A stretch of DNA of 64,000 nt, from the NCBI GenBank assembly GCA_027449885.1, contig DAIDKS010000047.1, positions 88,341-152,340 on the forward strand, given 5' to 3'. The position numbers and the translations under genes were made by a program. This DNA is from Acidimicrobiaceae bacterium. Lineage in GTDB: Bacteria; Actinomycetota; Acidimicrobiia; Acidimicrobiales; RAAP-2. The notes beneath the pieces were generated by a model. That model was not told where the DNA came from and ran no database searches. It saw only the letters and a list, made by a program, of their open reading frames with translations. Shown here in pieces: positions 9,177 through 18,403 of this stretch; the first letter of the stretch is position 1, and the number at the start of each line of letters is the position of its first letter.

Positions 9177-10045
9177 GCGTCCCCGAAACGATCCTCGAGG
9201 ACGTGCCACTGCTCCGGAGCACGCTGGATGAGTCCCTCCAGCTCGTGAGCGATCGCCTGGGTCACCCGCGTGACGTCCTCACGGAGACGCCCGCGCCGCT
9301 CCACGGGAAGCGGTGGACGAATCACCGCGAAGTGCCCGTCGCCGGGCCCCGAGTAGCAGGCCGCCGCCACGATCGTCGCGCCCGTGCGCAGTGCGAGCGT
9401 CGCCGGGCCCGCCGGCAGCGTGACCCGCTCCCCAAAGAATGTCACCTCGATCCCACCGTCGGTCAGATCCCGGTCGCAGAGAAGTCCAACGATGCCTCCG
9501 GCGCGCAGCGTCTCGAGCAGCCGGGTGCTCGCGTGATCGTCGAGCGCCACGACGTGGATGCCGATCTCCTCGCGTTGGCGAGCGAACCATTCGAAGAGTT
9601 CGGGGGGCTCCAGTGCCTCGGCGACCGCCGTCATGGGCAGCCCGATGGTCGCCAGGAAGGCGCCGCCCCACTCCCAGCTCCCCATGTGGGGCAGGGCCAC
9701 GATCACGCCCCGACCCGCCTCGTGCGCGGCCCGCAGGTGCTCCATACCCTCGACGATCTGGAACCTCGCGGCCACTCGCTCGGCGGGGATGCGGGGCAGC
9801 ATCGCCCCCTCGACCCAGTAGCGCCCGTAGCTCGCCATGGCCCGATCGGCGAATCGCTCCACGAGGTCCGGCGCCGCCCCTCCCAGGGCCCTCGTCAGGT
9901 TGGCGCGGAGTGGTCGGCGGAACGTCGCTCGCCGGCCGATCCGACCCGCCAGTGCCTGACCGATCCGCTGCACCGGGGCCTCCGGGAGGCGCGAGATCGT
10001 CGCTCCCAGACTCCGGAAGACCGCGACGCGCAGTCGCCCCGCCAC
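9173..10045 (-). CDS. Phosphatidylinositol mannoside acyltransferase (PatA/HtrB-like)
   Basis: A lysophospholipid-acyltransferase-fold protein of 290 residues, of the HtrB/LpxL group that includes mycobacterial PatA. The catalytic H-x4-E is visible as HMGSWE (about residue 119), followed by GIVGLLCDRD (ligand pocket) and LRTGATIVAA. PatA acylates the mannose of PIM1/PIM2 on the cytosolic face of the membrane. One base separates it from pgsA upstream and it overlaps pimA downstream, so PI synthesis, mannosylation and acylation are encoded in order. Substrate chain length cannot be read from the sequence. Confidence 0.82.
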   Translation of the reverse strand: MAGRLRVAVFRSLGATISRLPEAPVQRIGQALAGRIGRRATFRRPLRANLTRALGGAAPDLVERFADRAMASYGRYWVEGAMLPRIPAERVAARFQIVEGMEHLRAAHEAGRGVIVALPHMGSWEWGGAFLATIGLPMTAVAEALEPPELFEWFARQREEIGIHVVALDDHASTRLLETLRAGGIVGLLCDRDLTDGGIEVTFFGERVTLPAGPATLALRTGATIVAAACYSGPGDGHFAVIRPPLPVERRGRLREDVTRVTQAIAHELEGLIQRAPEQWHVLEDRFGDA

Positions 10046-10046
10046 C

Positions 10047-10712
10047 TCAGTGCCGTGACGAGCGAGCGATGCTACGACGGATGCGTCCGACGTGGCTGCG
10101 GGGGTGCTCGTAGGTCCGCCGCACCGGCTCCGGACGAGCCGCCGCGCGCCACACGCGCCGGAATCGACCGATCGCGGTCATCGTGGTGAGGACGAGCATC
10201 AGCCACAGCACGGGCACGAACAGCGGCGTCGCCAGCAGCCCGACACCGAGCAGGATCATGCGCTCGGCCCGCTCCATCAGCCCTCCCCGGGCGTCCAGTC
10301 CCAGGCTCTCCGCCTTGGATCGCTGGTAGGAGATGAGGAAGGTCGAGGTCATCACGGCGAACGGCAGCAGCACGAGCTCACCGTGGTGGCGCGCGATGAG
10401 GTAGTACGCGGCCCCGCCCATGAGCAGAGAGTCCGACACGCGGTCCACGACCGAGTCGAAGAAGCTGCCCCGCTGGCTCGCTCGCTGGGACGCCTTCGCG
10501 ACCGCGCCGTCCAGCATGTCGTGGAAGCCCGCCGCCGTGAGGAGCAGGATCGCGCCCCAGTGCCATCCGGCGCCGATCGCGAACGCGGTCGCCGCGGCGA
10601 AGACGAGGCCCGACGCCGTGAGCACGTCCGCGGACACCCCGGCGCGCACGAGCCACCGCCCCACGGGGGCGGTCGTCGCGTCTAGGGACTTGCGGAACTT
10701 ACCGTCGAACAT
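10047..10712 (-). CDS. pgsA: CDP-alcohol phosphatidyltransferase, phosphatidylinositol-phosphate synthase type
   Basis: An integral membrane enzyme of 221 residues with about six spans. The CDP-alcohol phosphotransferase signature D-G-x2-A-R-x8-G-x3-D-x3-D is present from DGAVAK through GSFFDSVVD. All catalytic aspartates are intact, but the Arg after the Ala is a Lys. In actinobacteria this gene, next to the PatA/PimA pair, makes phosphatidylinositol phosphate from CDP-diacylglycerol and inositol 3-phosphate. A basic C-terminal tail follows the last span. A different head group cannot be excluded, but the neighbourhood favours PI. Confidence 0.85.
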   Translation of the reverse strand: MFDGKFRKSLDATTAPVGRWLVRAGVSADVLTASGLVFAAATAFAIGAGWHWGAILLLTAAGFHDMLDGAVAKASQRASQRGSFFDSVVDRVSDSLLMGGAAYYLIARHHGELVLLPFAVMTSTFLISYQRSKAESLGLDARGGLMERAERMILLGVGLLATPLFVPVLWLMLVLTTMTAIGRFRRVWRAAARPEPVRRTYEHPRSHVGRIRRSIARSSRH

Positions 10713-10738
10713 CCATCCCCCGGATCGTTAGGCGAAGT

Positions 10739-11263
10739 CTAGTCACGCAAGGTCCCCGGAGGCTGAAACTGGTCGTGCACCTTGCGCCACGTGGACTGGA
10801 GCGACTCGGGCAGCACCCGCGTCTCGCCGATGGAGGTCATGAAGTTCGTGTCCCCGAGCCAGCGGGGAAGGGCGTGGGCGTGCAGGTGCTTCGGGATGCC
10901 GGCCCCAGCGGCTCGGCCGAGATTCATGCCGACGTTCATCCCGTCCGCACCGTAGGCCCCGTCGAGCGCCCGCAGAGCGTGGCGCAGCGTCCGGGCGAAG
11001 TCGTCGTACTCCTCGTCGCTCAACTCGAGAGGGTGGGCGACGTGGCGACGCGGAAGGACGAGGACGTGGCCCGAACCGTAGGGAAAGGCGTTGAGGGCGA
11101 CGAACGTGAGCTCCGTTCCCCCCACCACGCCCGTCGACTCGCTCACGGGAGCCACCGCCAGCTCACAGAAGACGCACGTTCCCTCATCGAGGGCGTTGCG
11201 CTGGACCTCGTCACCGCTGACGTAGGCCTCACGCCACGCCGCGGCGAACCGATCGAGCGCCAC
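10739..11263 (-). CDS. HIT-family nucleotide phosphorylase/hydrolase
   Basis: A 174-residue histidine-triad protein. The triad reads HLHAHALPRW, and upstream blocks CVFCELA and GSGHVLVLPRRHV match the family. The mycobacterial gene at this position (Rv2613c) is a diadenosine tetraphosphate phosphorylase, so Ap4A turnover is the likely role. It begins with GTG at 11263, overlapping the thrS TAG by one base. That coupling fits, because ThrRS can itself form Ap4A. It is probably cytosolic. Confidence 0.88.
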   Translation of the reverse strand: MALDRFAAAWREAYVSGDEVQRNALDEGTCVFCELAVAPVSESTGVVGGTELTFVALNAFPYGSGHVLVLPRRHVAHPLELSDEEYDDFARTLRHALRALDGAYGADGMNVGMNLGRAAGAGIPKHLHAHALPRWLGDTNFMTSIGETRVLPESLQSTWRKVHDQFQPPGTLRD

Positions 11264-13245
11264 TACTCGTCCTCCGGAGCGCCGTGGCTCCCGATCTCGC
11301 GAACCACGTCCGCGACGAAATCGTCGAGCGGCACGCCCCGGACCGCCGCCGCTCGACCCCGCGCGTTCACTCCCACGGTTCGGGCCGCGACGTCGTCGTC
11401 ACCGACGACGAGGACGTACGGGATCTTCGCCATCTTCGCCGTCCGGACCCGACCCCCCAGGGGCTCGCTCGCCAGGTCGACGCCGACCCGAACCCCCCGG
11501 TCCCGCAGGGTCGCGGCGACCGTCTCCGCGTACGCGTCGTGATCGTCCCGCACGCTCAGAACCCGGACCTGTTCGGGACTCAGCCAGGTGGGCAAGTTGC
11601 CCGCGTAGTGCTCGAGGAGGACGCCGAAGAACCGCTCGATCGACCCGAAGAGCGCCCGGTGCAGCATGATCGGCCGGTGGCGCGCGTTGTCGGATCCCAC
11701 GTACTCGAGATCGAAGCGCTCGGGGTGGTTGAAGTCGCACTGGATCGTGCTCAACTGCCACGTCCGGCCGATCGCGTCGCGGACGTCGATGTCGATCTTC
11801 GGGCCGTAGAAGGCGGCGTCGCCCTTCTTGATCTCGTAGGGCAGCCCGAACTTCTCGAGGGCCTGGGTCAGGGCGTCGGTGGCCTTCTCCCAGATCTCGT
11901 CGGACCCCACGTACTTCTTCGGATCCTTCGTCGAGAGGTTCGCCGTGAACTCCGTGAACCCGAACGCCCGCAGCACGCTCATCACGAACTCGAGCAGCGA
12001 GGCGATCTCGTCCTGCAGCTGGTCCTCGCGGCAGTAGATGTGGGCGTCGTCCTGGGTGAAGCCCCGAATCCGCATCAGCCCGTGCAGGGTTCCCGCTCGC
12101 TCGTAGCGGTAGACCGTGCCGAGCTCGAAGAGGCGCAGCGGCAGCTCCCGGTAGCTCCGCGCCCGACTGCGGTAGATGAGGCAGTGCATGGGGCAGTTCA
12201 TCGGCTTCATGTAGTACGTGCCGTTGTCCAGCTCCATGGGCGGATACATCCCGTCCTTGTAGAAGCTCAGGTGCCCCGACGTCTCGTAGAGCCGTTGGTT
12301 GGTGAGGTGCGGCGTCACCACGAACTCGTAGCCGCCCGCGAGGTGACGCGCTCGGCTGTAGTCCTCCATCTCCTTGCGGATGATGGCCCCGCGCGGGTGC
12401 CAGACGGCGAGGCCGCCACCGAGCTCGGACGGGAAGCTGAGCAGGTCGAGGTCGGTCACGAGACGACGGTGGTCACGCTTCTCGGCCTCCGCGAGCTGCG
12501 TCAGGTAGGCGTCGAGGGCCGCGGCCGACTCCCACGCCGTACCGTAGATCCGCTGCAACTGCGGTCGGTTCTCGTCGCCTCGCCAGTACGCGCCCGCGAC
12601 GCGCATGAGCCGGAAGTGCCCCAGACGCCCGGTCGAGGGGACGTGGGGTCCCCGGCAGAGGTCGCGGAACGCCGGAGAGTTCGTGTACGCCGACACCGTG
12701 GGTCCGGCCTCGACCTCGCCCAGGTCCTCGTCGTCGTCGGCCCCGTGCGACACCGACGTGATGATCTCAACCTTGAACGGCTGGTCCGCGAAGATCCTGA
12801 GACCCTCCTCGACGGAGTGCTCCGATCGGGTGAAGGGTTGATCCTCCGCCATGATCGCGCGCATCTCCGCCTCGATGCGCTCGAGGTCGGCGTCCGTGAA
12901 ACGCTCCCCACCCGGGAGCTCGAAGTCATAGTAGAAGCCGTTCTCGACCGCCGGCCCGATCGCGTAGTGCGCCCCCGGCCAGAGTCGGGTGACGGCCTGG
13001 GCGAGGACGTGGGCGGTCGAGTGACGTATCACCTCGCGGCCCTCGGCACTCGCCGCCGTGACGATGCGGACCTGGTCGCCGTCGCCGAGGGGCGCCGCGA
13101 GGTCGACCAGGTGCCCGCCGATGGCGCCGACCAGGGCGTCCTTCCTCAGACGCGGGCCGATCGCTCCGGCGAGATCCGCGACGGTCGAGCCCGGGGGCAT
13201 CGTCCTCGTCGTCCCGTCGGGTAGCTCCACCGTTATGTCCGCCAT
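11263..13245 (-). CDS. thrS: Threonine--tRNA ligase
   Basis: A class II aminoacyl-tRNA synthetase of 660 residues that charges tRNA-Thr. Domains in order are an N-terminal TGS domain (MADITVELPDG), the editing domain with HSTAHVLAQAV, the catalytic core with the zinc ligands in MNCPMHCLIY, and the anticodon-binding domain. An AAAGG ribosome-binding site precedes the ATG. It heads the block thrS-HIT-pgsA-patA-pimA. The 16-bp gap to mshC suggests it is itself inside a larger transcript. Confidence 0.98.
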   Translation of the reverse strand: MADITVELPDGTTRTMPPGSTVADLAGAIGPRLRKDALVGAIGGHLVDLAAPLGDGDQVRIVTAASAEGREVIRHSTAHVLAQAVTRLWPGAHYAIGPAVENGFYYDFELPGGERFTDADLERIEAEMRAIMAEDQPFTRSEHSVEEGLRIFADQPFKVEIITSVSHGADDDEDLGEVEAGPTVSAYTNSPAFRDLCRGPHVPSTGRLGHFRLMRVAGAYWRGDENRPQLQRIYGTAWESAAALDAYLTQLAEAEKRDHRRLVTDLDLLSFPSELGGGLAVWHPRGAIIRKEMEDYSRARHLAGGYEFVVTPHLTNQRLYETSGHLSFYKDGMYPPMELDNGTYYMKPMNCPMHCLIYRSRARSYRELPLRLFELGTVYRYERAGTLHGLMRIRGFTQDDAHIYCREDQLQDEIASLLEFVMSVLRAFGFTEFTANLSTKDPKKYVGSDEIWEKATDALTQALEKFGLPYEIKKGDAAFYGPKIDIDVRDAIGRTWQLSTIQCDFNHPERFDLEYVGSDNARHRPIMLHRALFGSIERFFGVLLEHYAGNLPTWLSPEQVRVLSVRDDHDAYAETVAATLRDRGVRVGVDLASEPLGGRVRTAKMAKIPYVLVVGDDDVAARTVGVNARGRAAAVRGVPLDDFVADVVREIGSHGAPEDE

Positions 13246-13261
13246 GGCGACCTTTCGACCG

Positions 13262-14386
13262 CTACAGAGTAACCCCGAGCAACGCGGCGGCCGCGGCGAC
13301 GTTGTAGCCCGCGTGGGCCGCTTCGTCGACCGCCGCCAACGCCGCGGGAGTGTTCAGATCGTCGTCGAGGGCGGCGCGCACGTCCTCGATCACCGTCGAC
13401 GGACGCCCCGTCACGAGGGTCGACTCCCACGTCGACAGTCGGGACTGCGCTCGTAGCAACAACTCCTCGCGCCACTCCCAGTCGGTGCGGTAGTGCTGGT
13501 CGAGCAGGGCGAGTCGAACCGCCGCGGGCGAGCTGCGACGTACCAGATCGGAGACGAACACCAGGTTGCCGAGTGACTTCGACATCTTCGCGCCCTCGAG
13601 CCCGACGAGGCCCACGTGGAGCCAGTGCTTCACGAACGGGGCACCCGTCACGGACTCCGACTGCGCCGCTTCGCACTCGTGGTGGGGGTACACCAGGTCG
13701 CGACCGCCACCGTGGACGTCGAGCGTCTCGCCGAGGTCGCGCATGGCGAGCGCCGAGCACTCGACGTGCCAGCCAGGTCGGCCCGCTCCCCATCGGGAGT
13801 CCCAGGCCGGCTCGTCATCCAGGGAGGGCTGCCAGAGCACGAAGTCCAGTGGGTCCCGCTTGCGCGGGTCCTCGGGCCACGCCCCGTGCTGCGCCGACAC
13901 CGGGATCATGGTCTCGCGCGGGAAGTGACTCACCTGGCCGTAGCGGGCGAACTTCTGGGTCTCGAAGTAGACCCACCCGTCGACCTCGTACGCGTACCCT
14001 CGCTCGAAGAGCTGGCCGATCAGGGTCAGGATCTCGGGGATGGCCCCCGTCGCCCGCGGCTCCGTGTAGCAGGGCAGGAGATTGAGCAACTGCATGTCGC
14101 GCTCGAAGATCGCCATCTCCTCGGCGGCGAGGTCCAAGTAGTGGACGCCGAGCTCACGGGACTTGCGCAGGATGTCGTCGTCGACGTCGGTGACGTTACG
14201 CACGCACCGAGTGTCGTGGCCGCTGTCGCGCAGGCGTCGCTGGAGGACGTCGAAGGTCAGGTAGACGTACGCGTGGCCGAGGTGGGCCGCGTCGTACGGC
14301 GTGATGCCGCAGCTGTAGAGGGTGACGGTCGGCCCCGGGTCCATCGTGAAGACCCCCCGACGGGCGGTGTCGTAGAGGCGGATCAC
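13262..14386 (-). CDS. mshC: Cysteinyl-tRNA synthetase paralogue, mycothiol ligase MshC-like
   Basis: A class I synthetase-fold ligase of 374 residues. It reads CGITPYDAAHLGHA, where CysRS has a GPTVYD-type motif and MshC has GITPYDATHLGHA. It also has GRPGWHVECSA with zinc-ligand Cys and His, HGGGRDLVYPHHE, and KMSKSLGN. It ends in LLGVTL like mycobacterial MshC and lacks the C-terminal extension of true CysRS. MshC joins cysteine to glucosaminyl-inositol in mycothiol synthesis. The GTG start at 14386 overlaps the npdG stop (GTGA). Truncated CysRS is the alternative; a separate full-length cysS elsewhere would settle it. Confidence 0.75.
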   Translation of the reverse strand: MIRLYDTARRGVFTMDPGPTVTLYSCGITPYDAAHLGHAYVYLTFDVLQRRLRDSGHDTRCVRNVTDVDDDILRKSRELGVHYLDLAAEEMAIFERDMQLLNLLPCYTEPRATGAIPEILTLIGQLFERGYAYEVDGWVYFETQKFARYGQVSHFPRETMIPVSAQHGAWPEDPRKRDPLDFVLWQPSLDDEPAWDSRWGAGRPGWHVECSALAMRDLGETLDVHGGGRDLVYPHHECEAAQSESVTGAPFVKHWLHVGLVGLEGAKMSKSLGNLVFVSDLVRRSSPAAVRLALLDQHYRTDWEWREELLLRAQSRLSTWESTLVTGRPSTVIEDVRAALDDDLNTPAALAAVDEAAHAGYNVAAAAALLGVTL

Positions 14387-15033
14387 GCGTCGAGGCCCTG
14401 CAGCGTCACGTAGGAGTGCGCGCGGTAGGCGATGTTCACCGAGATGCACACGGCCGTGAAGGCCTCCACCGCGCTCGCGAGCGAGAGGGACCCCGCGACG
14501 ACCGGCCGCAGCCCCGGCATGACCCGCACGAGCTCCGCGACCTGGTCGCGAGCGGCCCCGTCGTCGCCGACGATCACGACGTCCGCGGCGAGACCGCTGT
14601 CCAGGTCCTCCATCTGCGCCGCCGGCAGGTGGTGGAAGGCCCCGACGACCGATGAGGTTGGCAGGAGCGCCGCCACCTGAGCCGCCACCGAGCCCCGTGG
14701 GGGGTAGAGCGGCAGCATCTCACGCCCCTCCTTCACGAGCGCGTTGACCATCGAGACGACGACCTTGCCCGCGAGAGCCTCGCGGAGCGGTCGGACCGTC
14801 GCGAGTGTCGACTCCCAGGGCGTGGCCACGATCACGACGTCGGCCCCTGCGGCCTCGCCGTTGCCCGCACCCCGGACCGCCCCCCCACCCCGGGGAGTGA
14901 GATGGGCTGCCACCTCCGCGGCGCGCTCAGGGTCGCGCGAGCCGATCACGACGTCGTGACCCCCGCTCGCCAGCCGAATCGCCACGCCGCGTCCCGCCGG
15001 ACCCGTACCGCCCAGAATTCCGATCGTCGCCAT
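14383..15033 (-). CDS. npdG: NADPH-dependent F420 reductase (Fno/NpdG)
   Basis: A Rossmann-fold oxidoreductase of 216 residues that moves hydride between NADPH and coenzyme F420. The N-terminus has the dinucleotide loop GILGGTGPAGRG followed by an NADPH-type GSRDPER. Further family blocks are DVVIVATPWE, VSMVNAL and AFHHLPAAQMED. The ATG at 15033 was chosen over the GTG at 15039 because GAGGTGA then sits at ribosome-binding-site distance. It is the first gene of the long minus-strand cluster and is divergent from fabI. It implies that the organism makes F420. Confidence 0.88.
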   Translation of the reverse strand: MATIGILGGTGPAGRGVAIRLASGGHDVVIGSRDPERAAEVAAHLTPRGGGAVRGAGNGEAAGADVVIVATPWESTLATVRPLREALAGKVVVSMVNALVKEGREMLPLYPPRGSVAAQVAALLPTSSVVGAFHHLPAAQMEDLDSGLAADVVIVGDDGAARDQVAELVRVMPGLRPVVAGSLSLASAVEAFTAVCISVNIAYRAHSYVTLQGLDA

Positions 15034-15062
15034 CGTCACCTCGCTGCGAAAAACCCTGGCAG

Positions 15063-15068
15063 TACGCT
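15063..15068 (+). promoter_or_regulatory. -10 hexamer of a leaderless fabI promoter
   Basis: TACGCT lies exactly six bases before the fabI ATG with no ribosome-binding site between, so transcription would begin at or next to the start codon. No convincing -35 is seen. Confidence 0.5.
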
Positions 15069-15074
15069 AACAAC

Positions 15075-15854
15075 ATGGGCCTCCTCTCCGATCACCGGAT
15101 CCTCGTCACGGGCGTGCTCACGGACGACTCCCTCGCTTTCGCCATCGCTGAACGAGCCATCGCCGAAGGCGCCACGATCGCCCTGTCGGGAGCGGGACGG
15201 GGACTCTCCCTCACACGCCGAACCGCCCGCAAGCTGGGCGACGTCGGCGACGTCATCGAACTCGACGTCACCGATCCGTCCCAGGTGACGGCCGCGGCGG
15301 CGGCCCTCGACGCGCGCTTCGGACGACTCGACGGCGTCGTCCACGCCATCGGCTACGCGCCGCCCAGTTGCCTCGGCCAGGGCATGTTCGTCTCCCCCTT
15401 CGAGGACGTGGCCACGGCGCTGCACGTGTCGACCTACTCCCTCGCCGCCCTGGTGGGCGCCCTCCGACCCCTCCTCGCGCGCTCGACGGCACACGGCGGT
15501 GCCTCGGTGCTCGCCCTCGACTTCGACGGGTCCCGTGCGTACCCCATGTACGACTGGATGGGCGTGATGAAGGCGGGACTGGAGTCCCTCGGCCGCTACC
15601 TCGCTCGAGAGGTCGGCGCCGACCGCATCCGCGTCAACATGCTCGCCGCGGGCCCGATCCGCACCATGGCCGCGAAGTCGATCCCGGGCTTCTCGGTCTT
15701 CGAGGACAGCTGGGCCGAGCGGGCCCCCCTCGGGTGGGACGTCCGCGACGCCAGTGCGGTCGCGGACACTGCCCTTGCGCTGCTCTCACCCCTCCTGCGC
15801 GCCACCACGGGCTCCATCGTCCACGTCGACGGCGGCGCTCACGCCATGGGTTAG
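15075..15854 (+). CDS. fabI: Enoyl-[acyl-carrier-protein] reductase (FabI/InhA type)
   Basis: An NAD(H)-dependent short-chain-dehydrogenase-like enzyme of 259 residues that does the last reduction of each fatty-acid elongation cycle. It has the N-terminal [14 protein letters not shown] cofactor loop, HAIGYAPP, and the catalytic Tyr159-x6-Lys166 of the FabI/InhA family (YDWMGVMK). [12 protein letters not shown] marks the substrate-binding loop. It is monocistronic, with a leaderless-looking promoter. Its TAG and the TAA of the opposing ABC gene share bases at 15851-15854. Confidence 0.93.
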   Translation: MGLLSDHRILVTGVLTDDSLAFAIAERAIAEGATIALSGAGRGLSLTRRTARKLGDVGDVIELDVTDPSQVTAAAAALDARFGRLDGVVHAIGYAPPSCLGQGMFVSPFEDVATALHVSTYSLAALVGALRPLLARSTAHGGASVLALDFDGSRAYPMYDWMGVMKAGLESLGRYLAREVGADRIRVNMLAAGPIRTMAAKSIPGFSVFEDSWAERAPLGWDVRDASAVADTALALLSPLLRATTGSIVHVDGGAHAMG

Positions 15855-17722
15855 CGAGCCTGCGGCGCGAACTGGGTCTCGTAGAGAGTCCGGTACAGAC
15901 CACCGCGCGCCATGAGGTCCTCGTGCGTGCCGCGCTCGACGATCGCGCCGCCGTCGACCACGAGGATCTGGTCGGCGTGACGGACCGTCGACAGACGGTG
16001 CGCGATGACCAGCGACGTACGATCGGCCATCGTCTCGTCGAGAGCTCGCTGCACCGCGGCCTCACTCTCGGCGTCGAGGTGCGCCGTGGCCTCGTCGAGC
16101 ACGACCAGCCGCGGGCCCTTCAGGAGTAGACGGGCGATCGCCACCCGCTGCTTCTCGCCACCCGAGAGGCGGTACCCCCGTTCCCCCACCACGGTGTCGA
16201 GCCCCTGCGGCAGCGCCGCCACGAGCGGCCAGATGTGGGCCGATCGCAGGGCGCGCTCGAGGTCCGCGTCGGTTGCCTCGGGTCGGGCGAACAGGAGGTT
16301 CGCTCGCAGCGTGTCGTGGAAGAGGTGGGCGTCCTGGGTGACCACTCCCACCGTCGCGGCGAGCGAGGCACTGGTCGCGTCCCTCAGATCGCACCCGTTG
16401 ATCGACACCGAACCCGCGTCGACGTCGTAGAGCCGAGTGGCCAGCGCGGACATCGTCGTCTTCCCGGCCCCGCTCGGTCCGACCAGGGCGGTCACCGTTC
16501 CCGGCGCCACGGTGAAGGAGACGTCGTGCAGCACGGGCGTGCGCGGCGTGTCGTCGAGCGTGGCGACGGCCTCGAGCGACGCGAGGGAGACCTCCTCGGC
16601 ACCCGGGTACGAGAAGTCGACGTGATCGAAGCGAAGGGTGGCGGGCCCCCCGGGGATGGGCACCGCATTCGGGGACTCGGCGATCATCGGCTCGAGGTCG
16701 AGCACTTCGAAGAGCCGCTCGAAGCTGACCATCGCCGACATGTAGTCGATGTTGAGGTTCGAGAGCTGGGTGAGCGGCCCGTAGAGTCGCCCGAGGTAGG
16801 CGGTGAGGGCGACCACGGTGCCGATCCGTAGTGTTCCCTGAACCACCCCGACGCCCCCGTACCCGTACGCGAACGCCGTCGCGAGCGACGCCGTCAGTCC
16901 CAGGGCGACGAAGAAGACGCGCTGGTAGGTCGCTTGGCGCACGCCCATGTCGCGCACCTCGCCAGCCCGACGCCGGAACGTCGCCAACTCCTCGCCCGGT
17001 CGCCCGAACAGTTTCACCAGGACGGCCCCCGCGACGTTGAAGCGCTCGGACATCACCGCGTTCATCTGGGCGTTGAGCTCCATTCCGCGCTGGAAGAGGG
17101 TCCCCAGCCGTCGACCGACCAGACGGGCCGGGATGAGGAAGAGCGGGAGCAGCACGAGCGACACCACGGTGATCGGCCAGCTCAGCACCAGCATCGTCGC
17201 GATGATGATCACCACCAGGACCACGTTGCCCACGACGTTCGAGAAGAGGTCCGTGAAGGCCTGCTGGGCGCCGATCACGTCGTTGTTCAGGCGACTGATC
17301 AGCGCCCCCGTCTGGGTGCGACTGAAGAACGCGATCGGCATCCTCTGGATGTGCTCGTAGACGGCCGAGCGCAGATCGAAGATCAGACCCTCCCCGATCA
17401 CGGCCGAGATGCGCCGCTGGATGAGCGAGAGCACTGCGTCCGCGATCGCGAGACCGGCCGTGAGCAGCGCCAGCCCGATGATGAGTCCCTCACGTCGCTG
17501 GACGATCCCCCGGTCGATGATGGCCCGCAAGACGAGTGGCGAGACCGAGCTCACGATCGCGTCGAGGACGACGGCGGCGAGGAAGACCTCCAGGATTCGT
17601 CGATAGGGAGCCGCGAACGTGATGACGCGCCGCAGCGTCCCCCGCTTGATCCGGTGCTCGAGGAGGGCCCGGTCGCGACGGAGCGACCGCATTCCCGGCC
17701 CTCCCATTCCGTGCATCGACAT
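15851..17722 (-). CDS. ABC exporter, fused membrane and ATPase domains
   Basis: A half-transporter of 623 residues that would work as a homodimer. The N-terminal half is a type IV exporter membrane domain (six spans, about residues 40-330). The C-terminal half is a nucleotide-binding domain with Walker [10 protein letters not shown], signature [15 protein letters not shown], Walker B LVVLDEAT and the H-loop in IAHRLS. An insertion of about 25 residues separates [10 protein letters not shown] from the rest of the A-loop region. The substrate is unknown; lipid or drug export is typical. It is followed by no partner gene. Confidence 0.9.
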   Translation of the reverse strand: MSMHGMGGPGMRSLRRDRALLEHRIKRGTLRRVITFAAPYRRILEVFLAAVVLDAIVSSVSPLVLRAIIDRGIVQRREGLIIGLALLTAGLAIADAVLSLIQRRISAVIGEGLIFDLRSAVYEHIQRMPIAFFSRTQTGALISRLNNDVIGAQQAFTDLFSNVVGNVVLVVIIIATMLVLSWPITVVSLVLLPLFLIPARLVGRRLGTLFQRGMELNAQMNAVMSERFNVAGAVLVKLFGRPGEELATFRRRAGEVRDMGVRQATYQRVFFVALGLTASLATAFAYGYGGVGVVQGTLRIGTVVALTAYLGRLYGPLTQLSNLNIDYMSAMVSFERLFEVLDLEPMIAESPNAVPIPGGPATLRFDHVDFSYPGAEEVSLASLEAVATLDDTPRTPVLHDVSFTVAPGTVTALVGPSGAGKTTMSALATRLYDVDAGSVSINGCDLRDATSASLAATVGVVTQDAHLFHDTLRANLLFARPEATDADLERALRSAHIWPLVAALPQGLDTVVGERGYRLSGGEKQRVAIARLLLKGPRLVVLDEATAHLDAESEAAVQRALDETMADRTSLVIAHRLSTVRHADQILVVDGGAIVERGTHEDLMARGGLYRTLYETQFAPQAR

Positions 17723-17761
17723 GCTCCACCTCCGGCGGCCAGTGTAGGAACGACCCCCCGT

Positions 17762-18403
17762 CTACGCCCCGGCGACGGCGCTCACGAGGATGAGCACCCC
17801 GAGACCGGTCATCACCACGCCTCCCGTGGCGCGCAGCGCGACGAGGCGTGTCGGTGTCGAGGCCAGCCACTCTCGCGCCGTACCGGCGATGAGCCCCCAC
17901 GTCGAGTCGCTCACGAAGGCCATGACGCTGAAGAGGACGCCGAAGACGAGCAGCTGGGTCGTCACGTGACCCCGAGCGGAGTCGACGAAGTGGGGAAAGA
18001 CCGCCGCGAAGAAGACGAGCGACTTCGGGTTGAGGACACCGACCGTGAAGCCCTGACGCACGATCTGACGCGCGCGCGGGCGCTGCGCCTCGCGGCGGGT
18101 CATCTCGCGAGCGTGGGCGTGGCGGTGGCGTAACGCCTCGACGCCCAGCCCGACGAGGTAGAGACCTCCCGCGAGCTGCAGCGCGATGGAGAAGGCGTGC
18201 GAACGCGAGAGCAGGGGGCCGAGCCCTAGGGCGACCACGAAAGAGAGCAGCAGCGTCCCGAGGGAGTTGCCGAGAACGGTGAGGACGGCGACGGTGCGAC
18301 CCCACGCGACGCCGCGGGCGAGGGTGAAGAGCACGCTGGGCCCGGGCACGATGATGATCGCCATCGACGCGACGACGAAGGTGGCCAGCTGGCTCGCCGT
18401 CAT
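17762..18403 (-). CDS. LysE/RhtB family amino-acid exporter
   Basis: A 213-residue membrane protein with about six spans. It has the family N-terminus FVVASMAIIIVPGPS and the central GVLNPKSLVFFAAVFP motif. LysE/RhtB proteins export amino acids or related small molecules. The start ATG at 18403 overlaps the stop of the YczE-like gene (ATGA). An open frame continues far upstream but is only a shadow of that gene. It is the last gene of a four-gene minus-strand efflux-type group. Confidence 0.9.
   Translation of the reverse strand: MTASQLATFVVASMAIIIVPGPSVLFTLARGVAWGRTVAVLTVLGNSLGTLLLSFVVALGLGPLLSRSHAFSIALQLAGGLYLVGLGVEALRHRHAHAREMTRREAQRPRARQIVRQGFTVGVLNPKSLVFFAAVFPHFVDSARGHVTTQLLVFGVLFSVMAFVSDSTWGLIAGTAREWLASTPTRLVALRATGGVVMTGLGVLILVSAVAGA

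Noticed and set aside
853..14386. Long plus-strand frames opposite the housekeeping cluster
   Set aside because: They are Arg/Gly/Pro/His-rich, lack domains and mirror well-identified minus-strand genes. They are typical antisense frames of GC-rich DNA.
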